In this document: one piece after another, positions 33,943 to 45,088 of the stretch
Numbering within the stretch: position 1 is the first letter of the stretch
Layout of the letters: each line of letters starts with the position of its first letter
Program-made: the position numbers and the translations under genes
The notes under the pieces: model-generated
Told to the model about the DNA's origin: nothing
The model's input: the letters and a program-made list of their open reading frames with translations, nothing else
Databases searched by the model: none
Source of the DNA: Nageia nagi
Lineage: Eukaryota > Pinophyta
DNA length: 64,000 nucleotides
Direction: 5' to 3'
Assembly: GCA_050084985.1 (NCBI GenBank)
Contig: JBITNC010000001.1
Span: 185,318,001-185,382,000, forward strand

Positions 33943-36690
33943 TTTTCCCCCTCTTTGGATATGTAATGAAAATAATTGAAATTGCATAGTCTAAAGAAGT
34001 TTAGAGAAGAGAAGAAAATTTTTAATGGTAAAGCAAACTTCCCTGTTTCGATCAATAAGTTGATTATGGTATGTTGTTTTCCCCCTTTGGTCTTGGTTTC
34101 CCTTAGCTCATGTTGCATTGGGTAAGGAAGCCAAAATTAGAATCCTTATATGATGTGAGCGATCTATGCCAATCTTACTCACCTAGATAAGACCTGCAGA
34201 ATAAAGCAACATAGACCCGCATAGATCACATCCATGAAAGAATAAACAATGTAAATAGCAAGGATGAAATAAATATAATATGTAGTGTGTTACTATGGTC
34301 GATGCAACTCATAGTGCTATAAACTATGATATGTCTAGAATACTATGATAGAAAACTCATAGTCTATGAAGAGAAAGCACATGAAGTCCTCTTTAATGCC
34401 CCAAGATTGTAATATCCATGATGTATAGACTACTATGGCAAACAAATCATAGTATATAGGTGCTAAGTTGATGAGAACTTTTAATGACTCAAGCTTGGAA
34501 CAATCTTGCAATTGATAAGAGATATTGCTCATGGAGTGACCATGACTTTAAAAGTAGTTGTTAATGAAAAATAATATTTAACTTCTGTAAATACGCCATA
34601 AATTCAATCATTCAATGGTCCAATATTTCAACTTGCATGAATTTGCAAAGTAAATACACTCCATTAACAACATGGTATGCCTAAAATTTGATGATCACAT
34701 CTTCAACAATTTTGATCCTTGTTCATATAACATTACAAATGCATGAAGAGTTTATCACAATGAGGAAATTTTAAGTAAAATCTCAACATGTCTTATTTAT
34801 AAAAGATTTTTAGCAATTGCACATCATTGGTGGCATATGTTTTTCCATATTTAGTGCAAAAATTTAAAAGATACTCAATTGACAATCATTCATATCATTT
34901 TGCATCATGTCAGATTCAAAATAACATCACCATTTATCATAACATTTTCAAGATACATCATAAAGTTGTAGCATTTGATCGGATATTTAATTTGCCTATA
35001 AAAATACTTGTAAAATCAAATACTTTATCACCAAGAACTTGTAATACTATGTAATCATAGCAATAATTTCAAAGCACACTTAATTATGTCTTTTCCATGC
35101 CATTGGTGGTGCTTAGATGGATGATTTAACCTTCAAGAAAAATGGCGCATCCCATTATCAATGAAACATGACTTTTCAAGGATATAGGAATCATAAACCA
35201 TGCATAATTTTAGAGATAAAAATGTGGCATATAATTTTAGTTAATCTGATCTTTAGGAATAAAATTCTAACATTTTCAATGATCCAACATTCAAAATGAT
35301 CATTTAATAAAATCAATGAGAATGAAGATTAAAGAAGTGCATTTGAATCTTTTTACCATTTGATCAAATCCATGCCATTATTGACATTTATTTAATACAA
35401 ACAAATTTAAATAATGTACAAGAATAACAAATAAGAAGGTATTCAATGTGAAGAAATAAAATGTACATTTTTATCATTTGAAAGTGGTGGATGCTAGATG
35501 GATGACCAATTTAGAGAAAACAATGTTGCTGAAAATGTAAAAGTAGATAAAATGATTTTTGAAAAAGAAATCAATATCATGTAAAATAATTTCAAACATA
35601 ACAAACATGCAAAATAATGATTTCACTAGGCCAAAAGTGAATGGAAGAAAGCCCTAGGATTTTAATTTGACAGATAGGTATAAAAAGGAAATTGTTGACT
35701 TTTTGTTTCATTCTTTGTCTCCCCATCATTGTCAACAAAGGTCTAGTGCTTGTGTGCTCTCACTTCCAACAACCTTTAACTTTGTCACCTCCCCATGCCA
35801 TAGTGACTGATAGTACCTAACTTTATTCCCACTCATTTTCCCTAATGCTGATGTGTATCAGAGACTTTACCTTACCATGGGATTTGTTTGGTCACTTGAC
35901 CATCCTTTTAATCTTTTCCATGGAGGATGATGATTAGAGAGCTATTGGATGATCCTTACCTGGATGGAGAGGGCATATTCTAGAGTACATTCAAACTCTT
36001 CCTTTTGATTATACAATATGCTCCCTGTTTTATATTGTTTATCATTTATTTATTGCAAAGCTAACCTATTTTGTGTATGTTAGTTTGTTTTAATTTATTA
36101 ATGCTTTTAATTTTTAATTCATTCATTTTATTTCTTGTAAGAGCATAAGGTTCTTATCAAGGGTGGACCCATGTCCATGGCTACCTTAGAGAAGGCATGT
36201 ACCTATCCAAGAATAAATCACATTGATGATATCCTTTCTAGATGCGGGCTAGTAGATTTTGTCACTACTAGGCATATTTAGAAGGATCTACCACTATAAA
36301 ATTATAAACCCTAACTATAAAATTATGGCTTGATGGAGAGTGAATGTGATTGCCCAAAATGGAGTATAATGTCCTCTATTTTCTGATCAGCTTGCATCAC
36401 ATTGGTTAGCACCTCATGATTAGGCCTCATAAGATTGGTTGATATTCCAATACCCATAATGTCTCGTTAATTGATTGGCCTATCAGTTGGTTGATCGATA
36501 TATTGATCTTATATGATCATCCCTATGAGTATTGGTTAAAAATAAAGTCTAGGAAATTTGAAAATTAGTCCATGAATTAGGCTCCATACCCAACAAGCTA
36601 CCATTTGAAGATTGAAACACTGCACTAAAGTATTGAAAGCTTCTTACTATGGCCTCTTAATTTATGAGACCAACTGAAATTGGGATATCT
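33943..36690. other. Internal sequence paralogous to 61064-61570 onward; no gene
   Basis: The first several hundred bases match the region right of the LTR at 60354-61063 in order and orientation. Shared landmarks are AATTGAAATTGCATA, AAGAAGTTTA.AGAAGAGAAG, CCCCTTTTGGTCTTG and TTGCTCATGGAGTGACCATG (34525/61525). So both are internal parts of one non-coding-looking element family. No gag or pol reading was found. Confidence 0.5.
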
Positions 36691-38114
36691 CAAAAATTCC
36701 TGCTTTGTTTTACATAGAAAAACACCATGCATACCATCCTTGCCTATAGGTGACTTATACTCCTGAAGCTCCCACTCTTTCTATGATTTTTGTTACATCT
36801 TTGGTACCCACATTTTCTTTGTATTACCTTTGAAAACACCTTTTTGCAACCTTTCCCAATCCTACTTGGCATTTCATTCCAACCTTATGATGAACTTTAT
36901 TGATATTCCCACATGTATAGCCTAAGTCCACAATATTGTTAGAAGCATTAGCAAGAAAATAAAGAGAGCTAACCATATCCCCTCTAGCAATAATTGTAGA
37001 AACTTTAGACACTTTCCAAGTCTTATTACCAAATGCAACCACACAAACTTCATTTTCAAGTTGACTTGTCAAAAAGAGATTCCTTTTTAAATTAGGAATG
37101 TGCCTCATATTCTTGAGCACCTACCATTTTTCATTAAGTATCATGATATTTAATTTACCTATATGAGCTATCTTGCAAAGATGATCATTACCTAATTTCA
37201 CATGTCCAAACTTTTCATGAACATACTTAATAAAATAATATTAATGAGATGTAGCATGATAAGAAGTGCTTGAATCTAAAGCCCAATAATCATTATGCAT
37301 TCCAAGAGATAATATTAAAGTCTCTTCAATATATTCACTAACCATATTAGCATCTTCAATATATTCACCAACCATATTAGACGATAAGGGTGTTATTGTA
37401 ACTCAAAAAATTTATCAATTTCAATTTTAAGAATATTTAAAATTCTCTTATTAGAGAATTTTGTGGCTAAAATGAACCCTATTGCTTTCTTTATTATTTT
37501 GTTGTTTAGATCGACAATCTCTTTTAAGATGTCCCCTTTTCCTATAATATCAACACTCCAATTTTGTCTTACATTTGGAGTCACCACCTTCTTGATTCCC
37601 ATGAGTTCAAGATCCATTGCCTTCCCTTTTTCTTCCCTTATTTTCAACAAGGAGTGTACCCAAATAACTAGATGTCTCCATTGTGATTTTTCTTCTTATA
37701 CATGTTCTCACTAAGTAGTATTCCAACCATATCATCAAACACTAGCTTGTTAGAATCTGAAATGGAGATACTCACTACCATCACCAAACTATTCCAACTA
37801 TCTAATAATGAAAACAGTAGTAAAAAGGTCCTTACCTCATCCTTAAACTTAATCTTTACTAAATGTAATTAATTTTTAATTATATTAAACTCATTTTCAT
37901 GTTCAGGAATTGAACTTCCTTATACCATTTGCATATTAAACAATTTTTTCATTAAATAAACCTTATTTATAATTGATAGATTTTCATACGTTTTAGTTAA
38001 TTTATCAATTACACCCTTTGTAGTTTTTTCTTTTACAATATTGAAAGCTACACTTGCATTCAAACATAATATTACCACTTCCAAAGCCTTTCTATACAAG
38101 AGCTCCCAATCCGT
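36690..38114 (-). pseudogene. copia gag / pre-integrase fragment
   Basis: Minus-strand copia remnant interrupted by the element at 38115. Near 37880-38110 a UBN2-type Gag stretch reads LTKTYENLSIINKVYLMKKL then MQMV. A damaged zinc-knuckle zone lies near 37540-37600. A pre-integrase stretch is open at 36824-37120 (MLKNMRHIPNLKRNLFLTSQL, CVVAFGNKTWKVSK). Stops and frameshifts throughout. Its upstream gag part is not found right of the 38115-47854 element. Confidence 0.72.
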
Positions 38115-38575
38115 TGAAGAAATTAACCCTTTTTGAATTAACTTCTTATCTCTTAAGATCTCAAGAAGGCACTTTCAATATCAACACAATAGCATAATAA
38201 CTAAATCCAATCATACAAATAACACAAGATATAAAGTGGTTCCTCCCTTCTTAGGAGTACACCCACTAACGAAGCTCTTATTCTTAAGGACCTCTCTTAC
38301 AAAATCTCTTCTCTTTCACACTCTAAACTTATAACAAAGCTTACATTACAATTGTGTAATAAGAGAAGGGGAGGTTTTTTCTCTTTTTATATGAAGAAAC
38401 CCACTCTATAATTAATCACTTTTCTATTTTTAATCCTTTACCTATTTTTAAACTCATAACTATTTTTAATCCTTCACCTATTTTTATTCTTTTAATACTT
38501 TTAGGGTATCTAATGATACTTTAAGTATTAAGTGAATTTACATTAAGGATAAATATTACACAATATTACATTACA
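38115..38575 (-). repeat. 3' LTR of the 38-48 kb copia
   Basis: Starts TGAAGAAAT on the plus strand and matches 47411-47854 along its length. The right border is uncertain by about 10 bp: the LTR may extend to TTTTAACA at 38585, which would put it directly beside the purine tract (complement of 38586-38596). Confidence 0.88.
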
Positions 38576-38989
38576 AATTTTAACACTATTCCTTAATGTA
38601 ATATTGGGATAGAGCATAGAGAGAAGAAGAAAGATATAGCAAGAGAGAGTTCTCCTCCAAAGAGATACAAGTGGAGATGAGAACTTTACATCATTGAGAA
38701 ATAAGTAAGATCTTAGTTTGATACTCATTACAATACCATTTAACAAAATGGTTTATCATACAATCATTAACCGTAACTAGTTTCACTGTAAGTGTAGTCG
38801 ATCAACACTAAGTTGACATATAAGCCTCCATGAGCCTGCCCACACAAAGTAAGTAACCTACACTCTCAAGATGAAACCTGCAAGCTATAAGCAACTGATA
38901 AACAAGATGAGTTAGATGCATCATATAACATTCATATCAATTATAAGATAAATAAACTAAATAATGCCATCCATAAACTGATCAATGAT

Positions 38990-39800
38990 GCACTATAAGT
39001 CATCACGAAGATGCCAAGCCAATACTTATAGTCATCTGCTATATATAGAAATATGTATTGATCAAAAATAAAAAAAGTATATGCACATATATAAGTTACT
39101 CACATACATATAAGAAAATAGTGCTAACAAACACATATTGATTCCTCTCATAGTGAGAACAAAATAAAATGTACTATGAGTTCCTCACATAGAGCAAACT
39201 AACCACAAACGTGTATATTTATATCAACACTATATAGCAAAAAATAGCCTCTTAGGGATGAAGTTGTCATCACAAACATGAATTCAAACTTTACTCCCCC
39301 TTAAGGATAACTTCACTACCACAAGAAACTTTCAAAATGTGCATAATAAATTTTCTAATGCGACTAGTGAATAAATCAAGAGAGATAAGGTCAGATGAAT
39401 AGAACTGTAATTGTTGCATGAAGAACTTTTCCCCTGATATAATGTGGTTGGATTTGAGGTAAATTATAACTCATCATTAAGATGCCAATTCCATACTTAT
39501 AGTTACCAAATAAAAGAATGTATAAATAAAGTATACAAACCAAATAAAAGTTCAACAACTTTATTAAGAAGGAAGAAATTACAATGGATTCAATAAGAAT
39601 TCAACATTTACTCCTTTTTTGAAGGCAACTTCACCAACCCAATAGAATCTCTAAGCTTACAAAAAATGAGCTTCAAGAAGGGGTTTGGTGAATAAATCAA
39701 TAGAGTTTAGGACTGATGGACAATACTGCAAGTGTAGAAGACCATCTAGAACCTTCTCTTTGATAAAATAGGCTTGGATTTCTACATGCTTTATTCTCTA
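38990..39800 (-). repeat. Duplicated 3' non-coding segment
   Basis: The 3' non-coding part occurs twice in tandem. The run from CATCA.GAAGATGCCAA.CCA through TTCAACTTTACTCC to AATACTGCAA-type sequence is seen at about 38995-39460 and again at about 39465-39790. The sister element at 14-21 kb has one copy. It is probably a tandem duplication after or during insertion. Confidence 0.55.
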
Positions 39801-41560
39801 ATGGAAAATAAGATTCTTTGCCAAAGCAATAGCTAATTAATTATATAAGAAAATTTGAGATGAATGAACTTGTTCATACCCTATTTCTTTCATAATATGC
39901 CTCAACCAAATGGCTTCCTGGGTTGCAATTAACATTACACGATATTCAACTTCAATGGTGGAGAGATTAGTAGTAGGTTGCTTCTTGGATGCCCAAAAGA
40001 TAGCACCTAAACTAATGCTAAACACATAAGTAAAGGTTGATTTCCTATCATCTCTATCTCCTCCATAGTTAGAATTTGAGAATCTTGAAAGAATAAATGA
40101 GGAAAACTTTTCATACTTGAGATCAAAATCCTTAGTGCCCATAACATACCTCAAAATTTGCTTAACAACATTGAAGTGCTCAACATATGACTTTTGCATA
40201 AAATGAGCCATCAAAATTATGAAAAAAGAAATATCTGGCTTGGAGATAGTCAAATAAAGAAGACTACCAATTAGTTATCTGTAAGCCGTAGCATCTACCA
40301 ACTGAGAGTTGAAATAAAGAGATAAAGTGATTCTAAGAGGGACTGGGATTGCAGCATGCTTGCACTCCTCCATTCCAAAATTTTTCAAGATATCTAAGAT
40401 ATATTTTGATTAATTAAGGTAAGTAGAATCTTTGTATTGGTACATTTGCATACTAAGGTAGTAGTGTAATAGACCAAGATCAATCATTTCAAAAGTTGCC
40501 TTAAGTTTGGATATGTAATCTTGTATGAGGATTATATTATTCTCTATAATCAATAGATCATCCACATAGAGAAGAATCAAGATCAAGTTTTGTCCTTGGT
40601 TGAGCACATAAAGATCTAAATCAGAGAAGCATTTAAAAAATCCAATGTTCTCAAAGTATCCTAAAATCTTTTTATACCAAGCCCTTGGTGCTTGCTTAAA
40701 TCCATATAAAGACTTCTTTAACTTGCACATAAAAGATTCTTTACCTTCAGCAATAAACCCTTCTGGTTGATTCATGTAGATTTCCATATTTAAGTCACCA
40801 TTGAGAAAAGCAATCTTGACATCAAGTTGAAAAACTCTCCATCCTTGAGTTGCTGAAAGAGCAAGGATTACTCTGATACTAGGCATATTTGCCACTGGAG
40901 CAAAGGTTTTTTCATACTCAACTCCATATTTTTGAGTGAAACCCTTGGCTACTAACCTTGGTTTGTATTTCTCAATCTCTCTAATTGAGTTATATTTTAC
41001 CTTATAAATCTATTTATTTCTAATCACATTGTGTTCATTAGGATAAGAAACCAAATCCCATGTTTGATTCTTCATTAGAGCCTCATACTCCACATTCATT
41101 ACATTCATCCAACACTCATGCTTTGAAACTTCTTTATAGGATGAAAGCTCATTCTTACAATCAATTTTGGTAAATAAAGATTTATTAATGGTCATACTCC
41201 TTATTATCCTTTGTGTTGGAGAGTTTAGTTCCTTAGGTGACAAAGCCACACTGACATCCAATCAGTTAGGAGCAACAAAAGGATCATCACCCTCATCAAG
41301 GTTCTCATAAGAAGCAAAATCTTCAGGTAGTTCATTGAAATTTACATCCCTTAATACAAAGATTACATAAGAAGAAGGTTGATATAGCCTATAACCTCTA
41401 TGCTAATTATCATAGCCCACAAAGATACACTTTTTGGATCTCTTATCAAGCTTCTTCCTTTTTCCAGGAATAACAAAGGCATAAGCATCATAACCAAAGA
41501 CTCTAAAGTGAGAGATGTTAGGTTTTTTTCTTATCCATACCTCATATAGAGTTTTACCTT
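39800..41560 (-). pseudogene. copia RT and RNase H, partly open
   Basis: RNase H is open at 39837-40253 (ILRYVMGTKDFDLKYEKFSS, DRDDRKSTFTYVFSISLGAI, STIEVEYRVM). RT is open at 40410-40895 (FQLDVKIAFLNGDLNMEIYM, KKSLYGFKQAPRAWYKK, LILLYVDDLLIIENN). The YVDD box is intact here, unlike in the sister element. The RT N-terminal part and linker (TQRIIRSMTINKS) are at 41010-41261. Stops separate the blocks. Confidence 0.88.
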
Positions 41561-41592
41561 CAACTACTATAGATTCCTACATAGTAAATCCT

Positions 41593-41622
41593 TGAAGTAA
41601 AGCCCCGGGGTACTTTACTTCA
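41593..41622. repeat. 30-bp palindrome around CCCCGGGG
   Basis: TGAAGTAAAG, then CCCCGGGG, then TA and CTTTACTTCA: ten-base arms are perfect inverted repeats around a self-complementary GC core. It could form a strong hairpin or cruciform near the left edge of the insert. Confidence 0.85.
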
Positions 41623-41689
41623 ATCATGGATTTATTTTAAGATCCCCGGGAGTTTTTCTGGAGCAGATAAAGCAGCCCTGAGTCAGAGC

Positions 41690-42350
41690 AAAGTTTCCCG
41701 GAATGGAATGGAGACGTTGCGGAGGATAAGATAGTCATATTTTGGTGAAGACCGGATTTCGGAACAAAATGATGTCAGCAAGGCGGTCAGATTTCGGTAA
41801 GGACCAAGTTCCGGAAAAGACGAAGTAAGCACAAGTGTATCCGGGAAACAAAGCATTCCGGATATATGAAGATGACGTCTGCAAGGAGTAACTTCGTATC
41901 CGGAGCCTTTGAGTAAAGCATTCCGGAGAAATAAGAGGGTGACGTCAGCAGGTAGCGACTTAGTATCCGGAGCCATAAAGGAAAACATTCCGGAGGAAAG
42001 AAAGATGATGTCACAGGCGAAACGACGTTCACATTTTGAATAAGAACCAGAGTCCGGAGATGATGAGTTCATCAAAGGGAACTAAAAAGCCCGGAACAGA
42101 TGACATCAGCAAAGAGAAATTTAGCATCCGGAACCAGCGAACGGGAAATTCCGGAGATTCAAAGGTGACGTCACAAGGAGATATAAAGTTTACATTCATA
42201 AAGGAAACCGGAGCCCGGAATGGATGACATCATCAAGGAGCAATTTAGTGTCCGGAGCCAGTGAATAAAGAAGTCCGGAGATTCAAGGCTGATGTCAGGC
42301 GAAGGGGAAAGATTAACATTTGGGATTAAGACCGCGTCCAGAGGAAAATA
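41690..42350 (+). promoter_or_regulatory. Array of TGACGTCA-type octamers and TCCGGA sites
   Basis: Eight octamers of form TGA(C/T)(G/A)TC(A/T) start at 41770, 41873, 41940, 42006, 42101, 42166, 42225 and 42290. Spacings are 103, 67, 66, 95, 65, 59 and 65 bp. Two (41940, 42166) are the perfect palindrome TGACGTCA. Between them lie repeated TCCGGA/CCGGAGCC motifs. Two unit types seem to alternate: one with CAAGGAG.AA.TTAGTATCCGG, the other with a TTTACATT/TTCACATTTTGAATAAG stretch, giving a higher-order repeat of roughly 125-160 bp. TGACG cores are known binding sites of plant TGA-type bZIP factors. The array sits about 300-820 bp upstream of the TATA box at 42587, like enhancer repeats in the U3 of some retrotransposons. 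Confidence 0.7.
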
Positions 42351-42586
42351 GGCCGCAATGAAAGATCGAAGAGTCCGAGTTGGAGAATTGAACATTCCGG
42401 GAGAGAAGGAAGTCTGCAAAATACCTGAGAGCCATCATCAGGGAACCGAATCGTCGGCGATCTGCCCAATTTTGTAACAGTCGGCCAAGTGTCATATGTA
42501 GGTGATATCAGTTCAAGAAGGCCAGAATCTTGCGGCCGTTTTGTAAACGTTTCTATTCTGTAATCTTGTAACTGTTATTAATACAG

Positions 42587-42594
42587 TATAAATA
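42587..42594 (+). promoter_or_regulatory. TATA box of the insert
   Basis: TATAAATA, followed within 10 bp by AATAAA (42601-42606). It stands downstream of the octamer array and upstream of a leader with pyrimidine-rich runs, in the right order for a plus-strand promoter. Confidence 0.5.
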
Positions 42595-43046
42595 TATGAA
42601 AATAAAGAGAAACTGGGGTCGGAAGCCTAGTATTGCCCTTTTCATTTGTTCTCGAAGACCTGTAGCTTCAGTCCGGTACTATGAAACCATCTTGACCTTT
42701 CTTGTCTAGCACTCGTAATTGTTATTCTTAATTTGGTTACATTGTGGCAGCTTAGCTTGTTTCCTGAGTAATAGTTGCGGGTTGCTAGTATAACTGTGTC
42801 TGCTACATGGTAGAGTAGAAGCTGGGGAGCTATTCAGAGAGTGAGGACTTGTTCTGTGGCTGCGACACTAGATTCAGGCCAAGGTTTCGCACACTGCGAA
42901 AGCCCGCGCTGAACTAGTGATCTACCCCTTTGCTTTCTCTCTCGTTACCCTATCCTTTTATTTCCTTTCTTGTTACCCTATCCTTTTGCTTAAATCTCTC
43001 GCTCCCTACTCTTTTTATCTCTTTCCTGTTACTTTTTCTCTGCCCA

Positions 43047-43118
43047 ATGGATAAGGAACCGGCCTTCTCCGGAGATCAGGCTGCGTCCTACAGTCTGTTC
43101 GTGAACTACTTTGGTTAA
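43047..43118 (+). CDS. 23-codon open frame at the end of the insert's leader
   Basis: ATG at 43047 to TAA at 43116-43118, reading MDKEPAFSGDQAASYSLFVN and three more residues. It is the first ATG after a long CT-rich stretch and is not low-complexity. It might be the start of a longer protein cut off by the insertion edge 38 bp further on, or a chance frame. No family is recognised. Confidence 0.2.
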   Translation: MDKEPAFSGDQAASYSLFVNYFG

Positions 43119-43164
43119 GGTTGTTCCAGGCGCACATATTACACAATCTCAATCAACAACTACT

Positions 43165-45088
43165 TTTATAGGACACCTATTCAAGATGTAGATTTTAGTA
43201 TTTATAGATTCACCCTATAAAAAGCTAAGAAGATCTCCTAACATACATTTTGTCATTTTTTGAATGGTTCTATTCTTCCTTTTAGCAACAACATTCTGCT
43301 GAAGAGTGTAAGGGATAGTAAACTACTCCTTGATTCTATACTTGGTATAAAAATCATTGAATTCATTACTATTATACTCAATCTCATTATCAGATTTTAA
43401 CTTCTTGATTTTGAATCCAAACTAATTTTCTACCAAAGTTTTGAAATCTTTGAACCTATCAAAGGTTTAATCCTTGTGTTCTATAAGATAACCAAATTTT
43501 ATCTTGCTAAAATCATCAATAAAGGTCAAGACATAAGATGCTTCTCTAAGAAATTTAGATAGAAATGGACCCATCAAATCTGTATGCACAAGCTGAAGAG
43601 GTTGAATTGCTCTAATTGCTTTATCTTTTGAAAACTTTTGTTGATTCATTTTAACTAGAATGCACTTCTCATAAAGACCAATTATAAGTGATATTTGTAG
43701 GCAAAGCTTCCACAAGTTCATGATAATTCATAGCTTGAATATTCTTATGGTTTAGATGGCCTAATCGATGGTATCAAATATTTTTTCTCAAATAAATATT
43801 AGTTGTAAGGCACATCTTTGTTGGAGATTGATCCATAATGTAAAGGTCATCTTGCACTAAACCTTTCACCAAAGTGGCAAGACCCTTTTTCATTCACCAA
43901 AAGTGTGAGTTAAACTTAAAGGAGTAACCCTTCCTTGCAACTTGAACCATGAAAAAGAGATTCATAATGAGCTTAGGCACATAAAGCATATTCTCAAGAA
44001 TATTTCCTTGTATCAACACACTCCTAATGCCTTGAACTTCAAGGATTGAACTATCACCTATCATAATTAAATCTTTTCCATACTTATGAAATTTTTCAAA
44101 TTTATCCTTTTCAAAACACATGTGATTAGTGTATGTAGAATCAATAATCCAATCATTTGCCAAAGTGCAAGACTTGGAGTAAAAGGCACCAACATAAGCA
44201 AAATTTTTGTTCCTCTTATTATTAGATTTGTTTGATTTTCCAAATATTTTTTTCACTTTGATCTTTCTTCTTCTTGAATCAATCAACTTCCTTATGACCA
44301 TAGTGGTTATAAAAATTACAATTTCCATTAAATTTAGCTTTAGTTTTCTTAGACTTACCATTATCAAAATTCTTCTTGTTCCCACCATTCTCTAAGTTCT
44401 TCTTAGGAGCATAAGAACCCTTCTTTTGGTTATGGTTCTTCTTTTTTAAGTGAAGCTTCATTGGATCAAGTGACACAGATGGCTCCTTAGGAGTGGTGAT
44501 CAACACTTTATTAATAAGTATTTTCTCATGCTTCAAGAGAAGCCTTAATAAATTTTCCAAGAAGAACACTTCTTTTTTGTTATCAAGCTTAGTTTTAATA
44601 ACAATCACAAACTGACTAAACTTAGCATAGGGGCTTTGGAGGATTATAAAAGTTATAAACTCATCATTGATCCAATTGCAACCACGCCCAACAAGCTGAG
44701 TCCTAAGGTCAACAACCTTATTCAGATATATAGCCACACTTTAATTTTTCTCTTGACATGATTGAAGTAACTTTTGAAGAATGGTAAACCTCTTAGAAAA
44801 TTTAGTACCAAGGTAGATACTTTTTAGTTTATCCTAAGCCTCTTTTATAGTATTTGAAGAAGATATCATGAGGAGGATCTCATCTGAAACTACATAAAAG
44901 ATCATAGACATTGCCAAATCATTCTTAGTATTATAAGCTTCAAGTTCCTTCTTCCTAGATGAAGTAACTTGGTTTTCATTGATAATCATCCAAAGTTTTT
45001 ATGCTTGAAGTTCTACCTTCATCTTTGGTTTCCAAATACCATAGTTGGAACCATCTAAGATATGCTTGGGTGTAAAAGAGTCTCCCAT
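43165..45088 (-). pseudogene. copia gag-protease-integrase, dead
   Basis: Gag starts at the ATG at 45088 (MGDSFTPKHILDGSNYGIWK) and is broken by stops. It is open at 44279-44737 (YLNKVVDLRTQLVGRGCNWI, then a basic region and knuckle CNFYNHYGHKEVD lacking later cysteines). The protease/pre-integrase frame 43894-44388 has DWIIDSTYTNHMCFEKDKFE, where DSGA is expected. The integrase frame 43467-43721 has LVHTDLMGP and YVLTFIDDFSKIKFGY, then RS/EYN-type remnants near 43370. The rest of the integrase is beyond the insert. Confidence 0.86.

Larger units (their letters stand above)
41569..43156 (+). mobile_element. 1588-bp CpG-rich insert with 8-bp direct repeat CAACTACT
   Basis: CAACTACT stands at 41561-41568 and 43157-43164. 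The copia sequence resumes in register after the second copy, so this block was inserted into the integrase-coding part of the copia element. It is far richer in G, C and CpG than its surroundings. In plus-strand order it holds a 30-bp palindrome (41593-41622) and a repeat array of bZIP-type octamers (41690-42350). A TATA box (42587-42594) with AATAAA just after it, a pyrimidine-rich leader and a 23-codon open frame follow. The layout resembles an LTR (U3 enhancers, TATA, R/U5) or a captured promoter. No TG...CA ends fit the junctions, and no terminal inverted repeats were found. An 8-bp duplication would suit hAT or Mutator-like elements; the class is unresolved. Confidence 0.7.

Noticed and set aside
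41683-42495. Overlapping minus- and plus-strand frames of 60-130 codons in the insert
   Set aside because: They coincide with the octamer/TCCGGA repeat array and simply translate its units; three or more frames are open at once.
42808-42825. Primer-binding site TGGTAGAGTAGAAGC after a CTACA end inside the CpG-rich insert
   Set aside because: It begins with TGG and follows a CA, but it agrees poorly with the Met-type site and no matching LTR start (TGTAGCA) is found at the left, so an LTR call is not safe.
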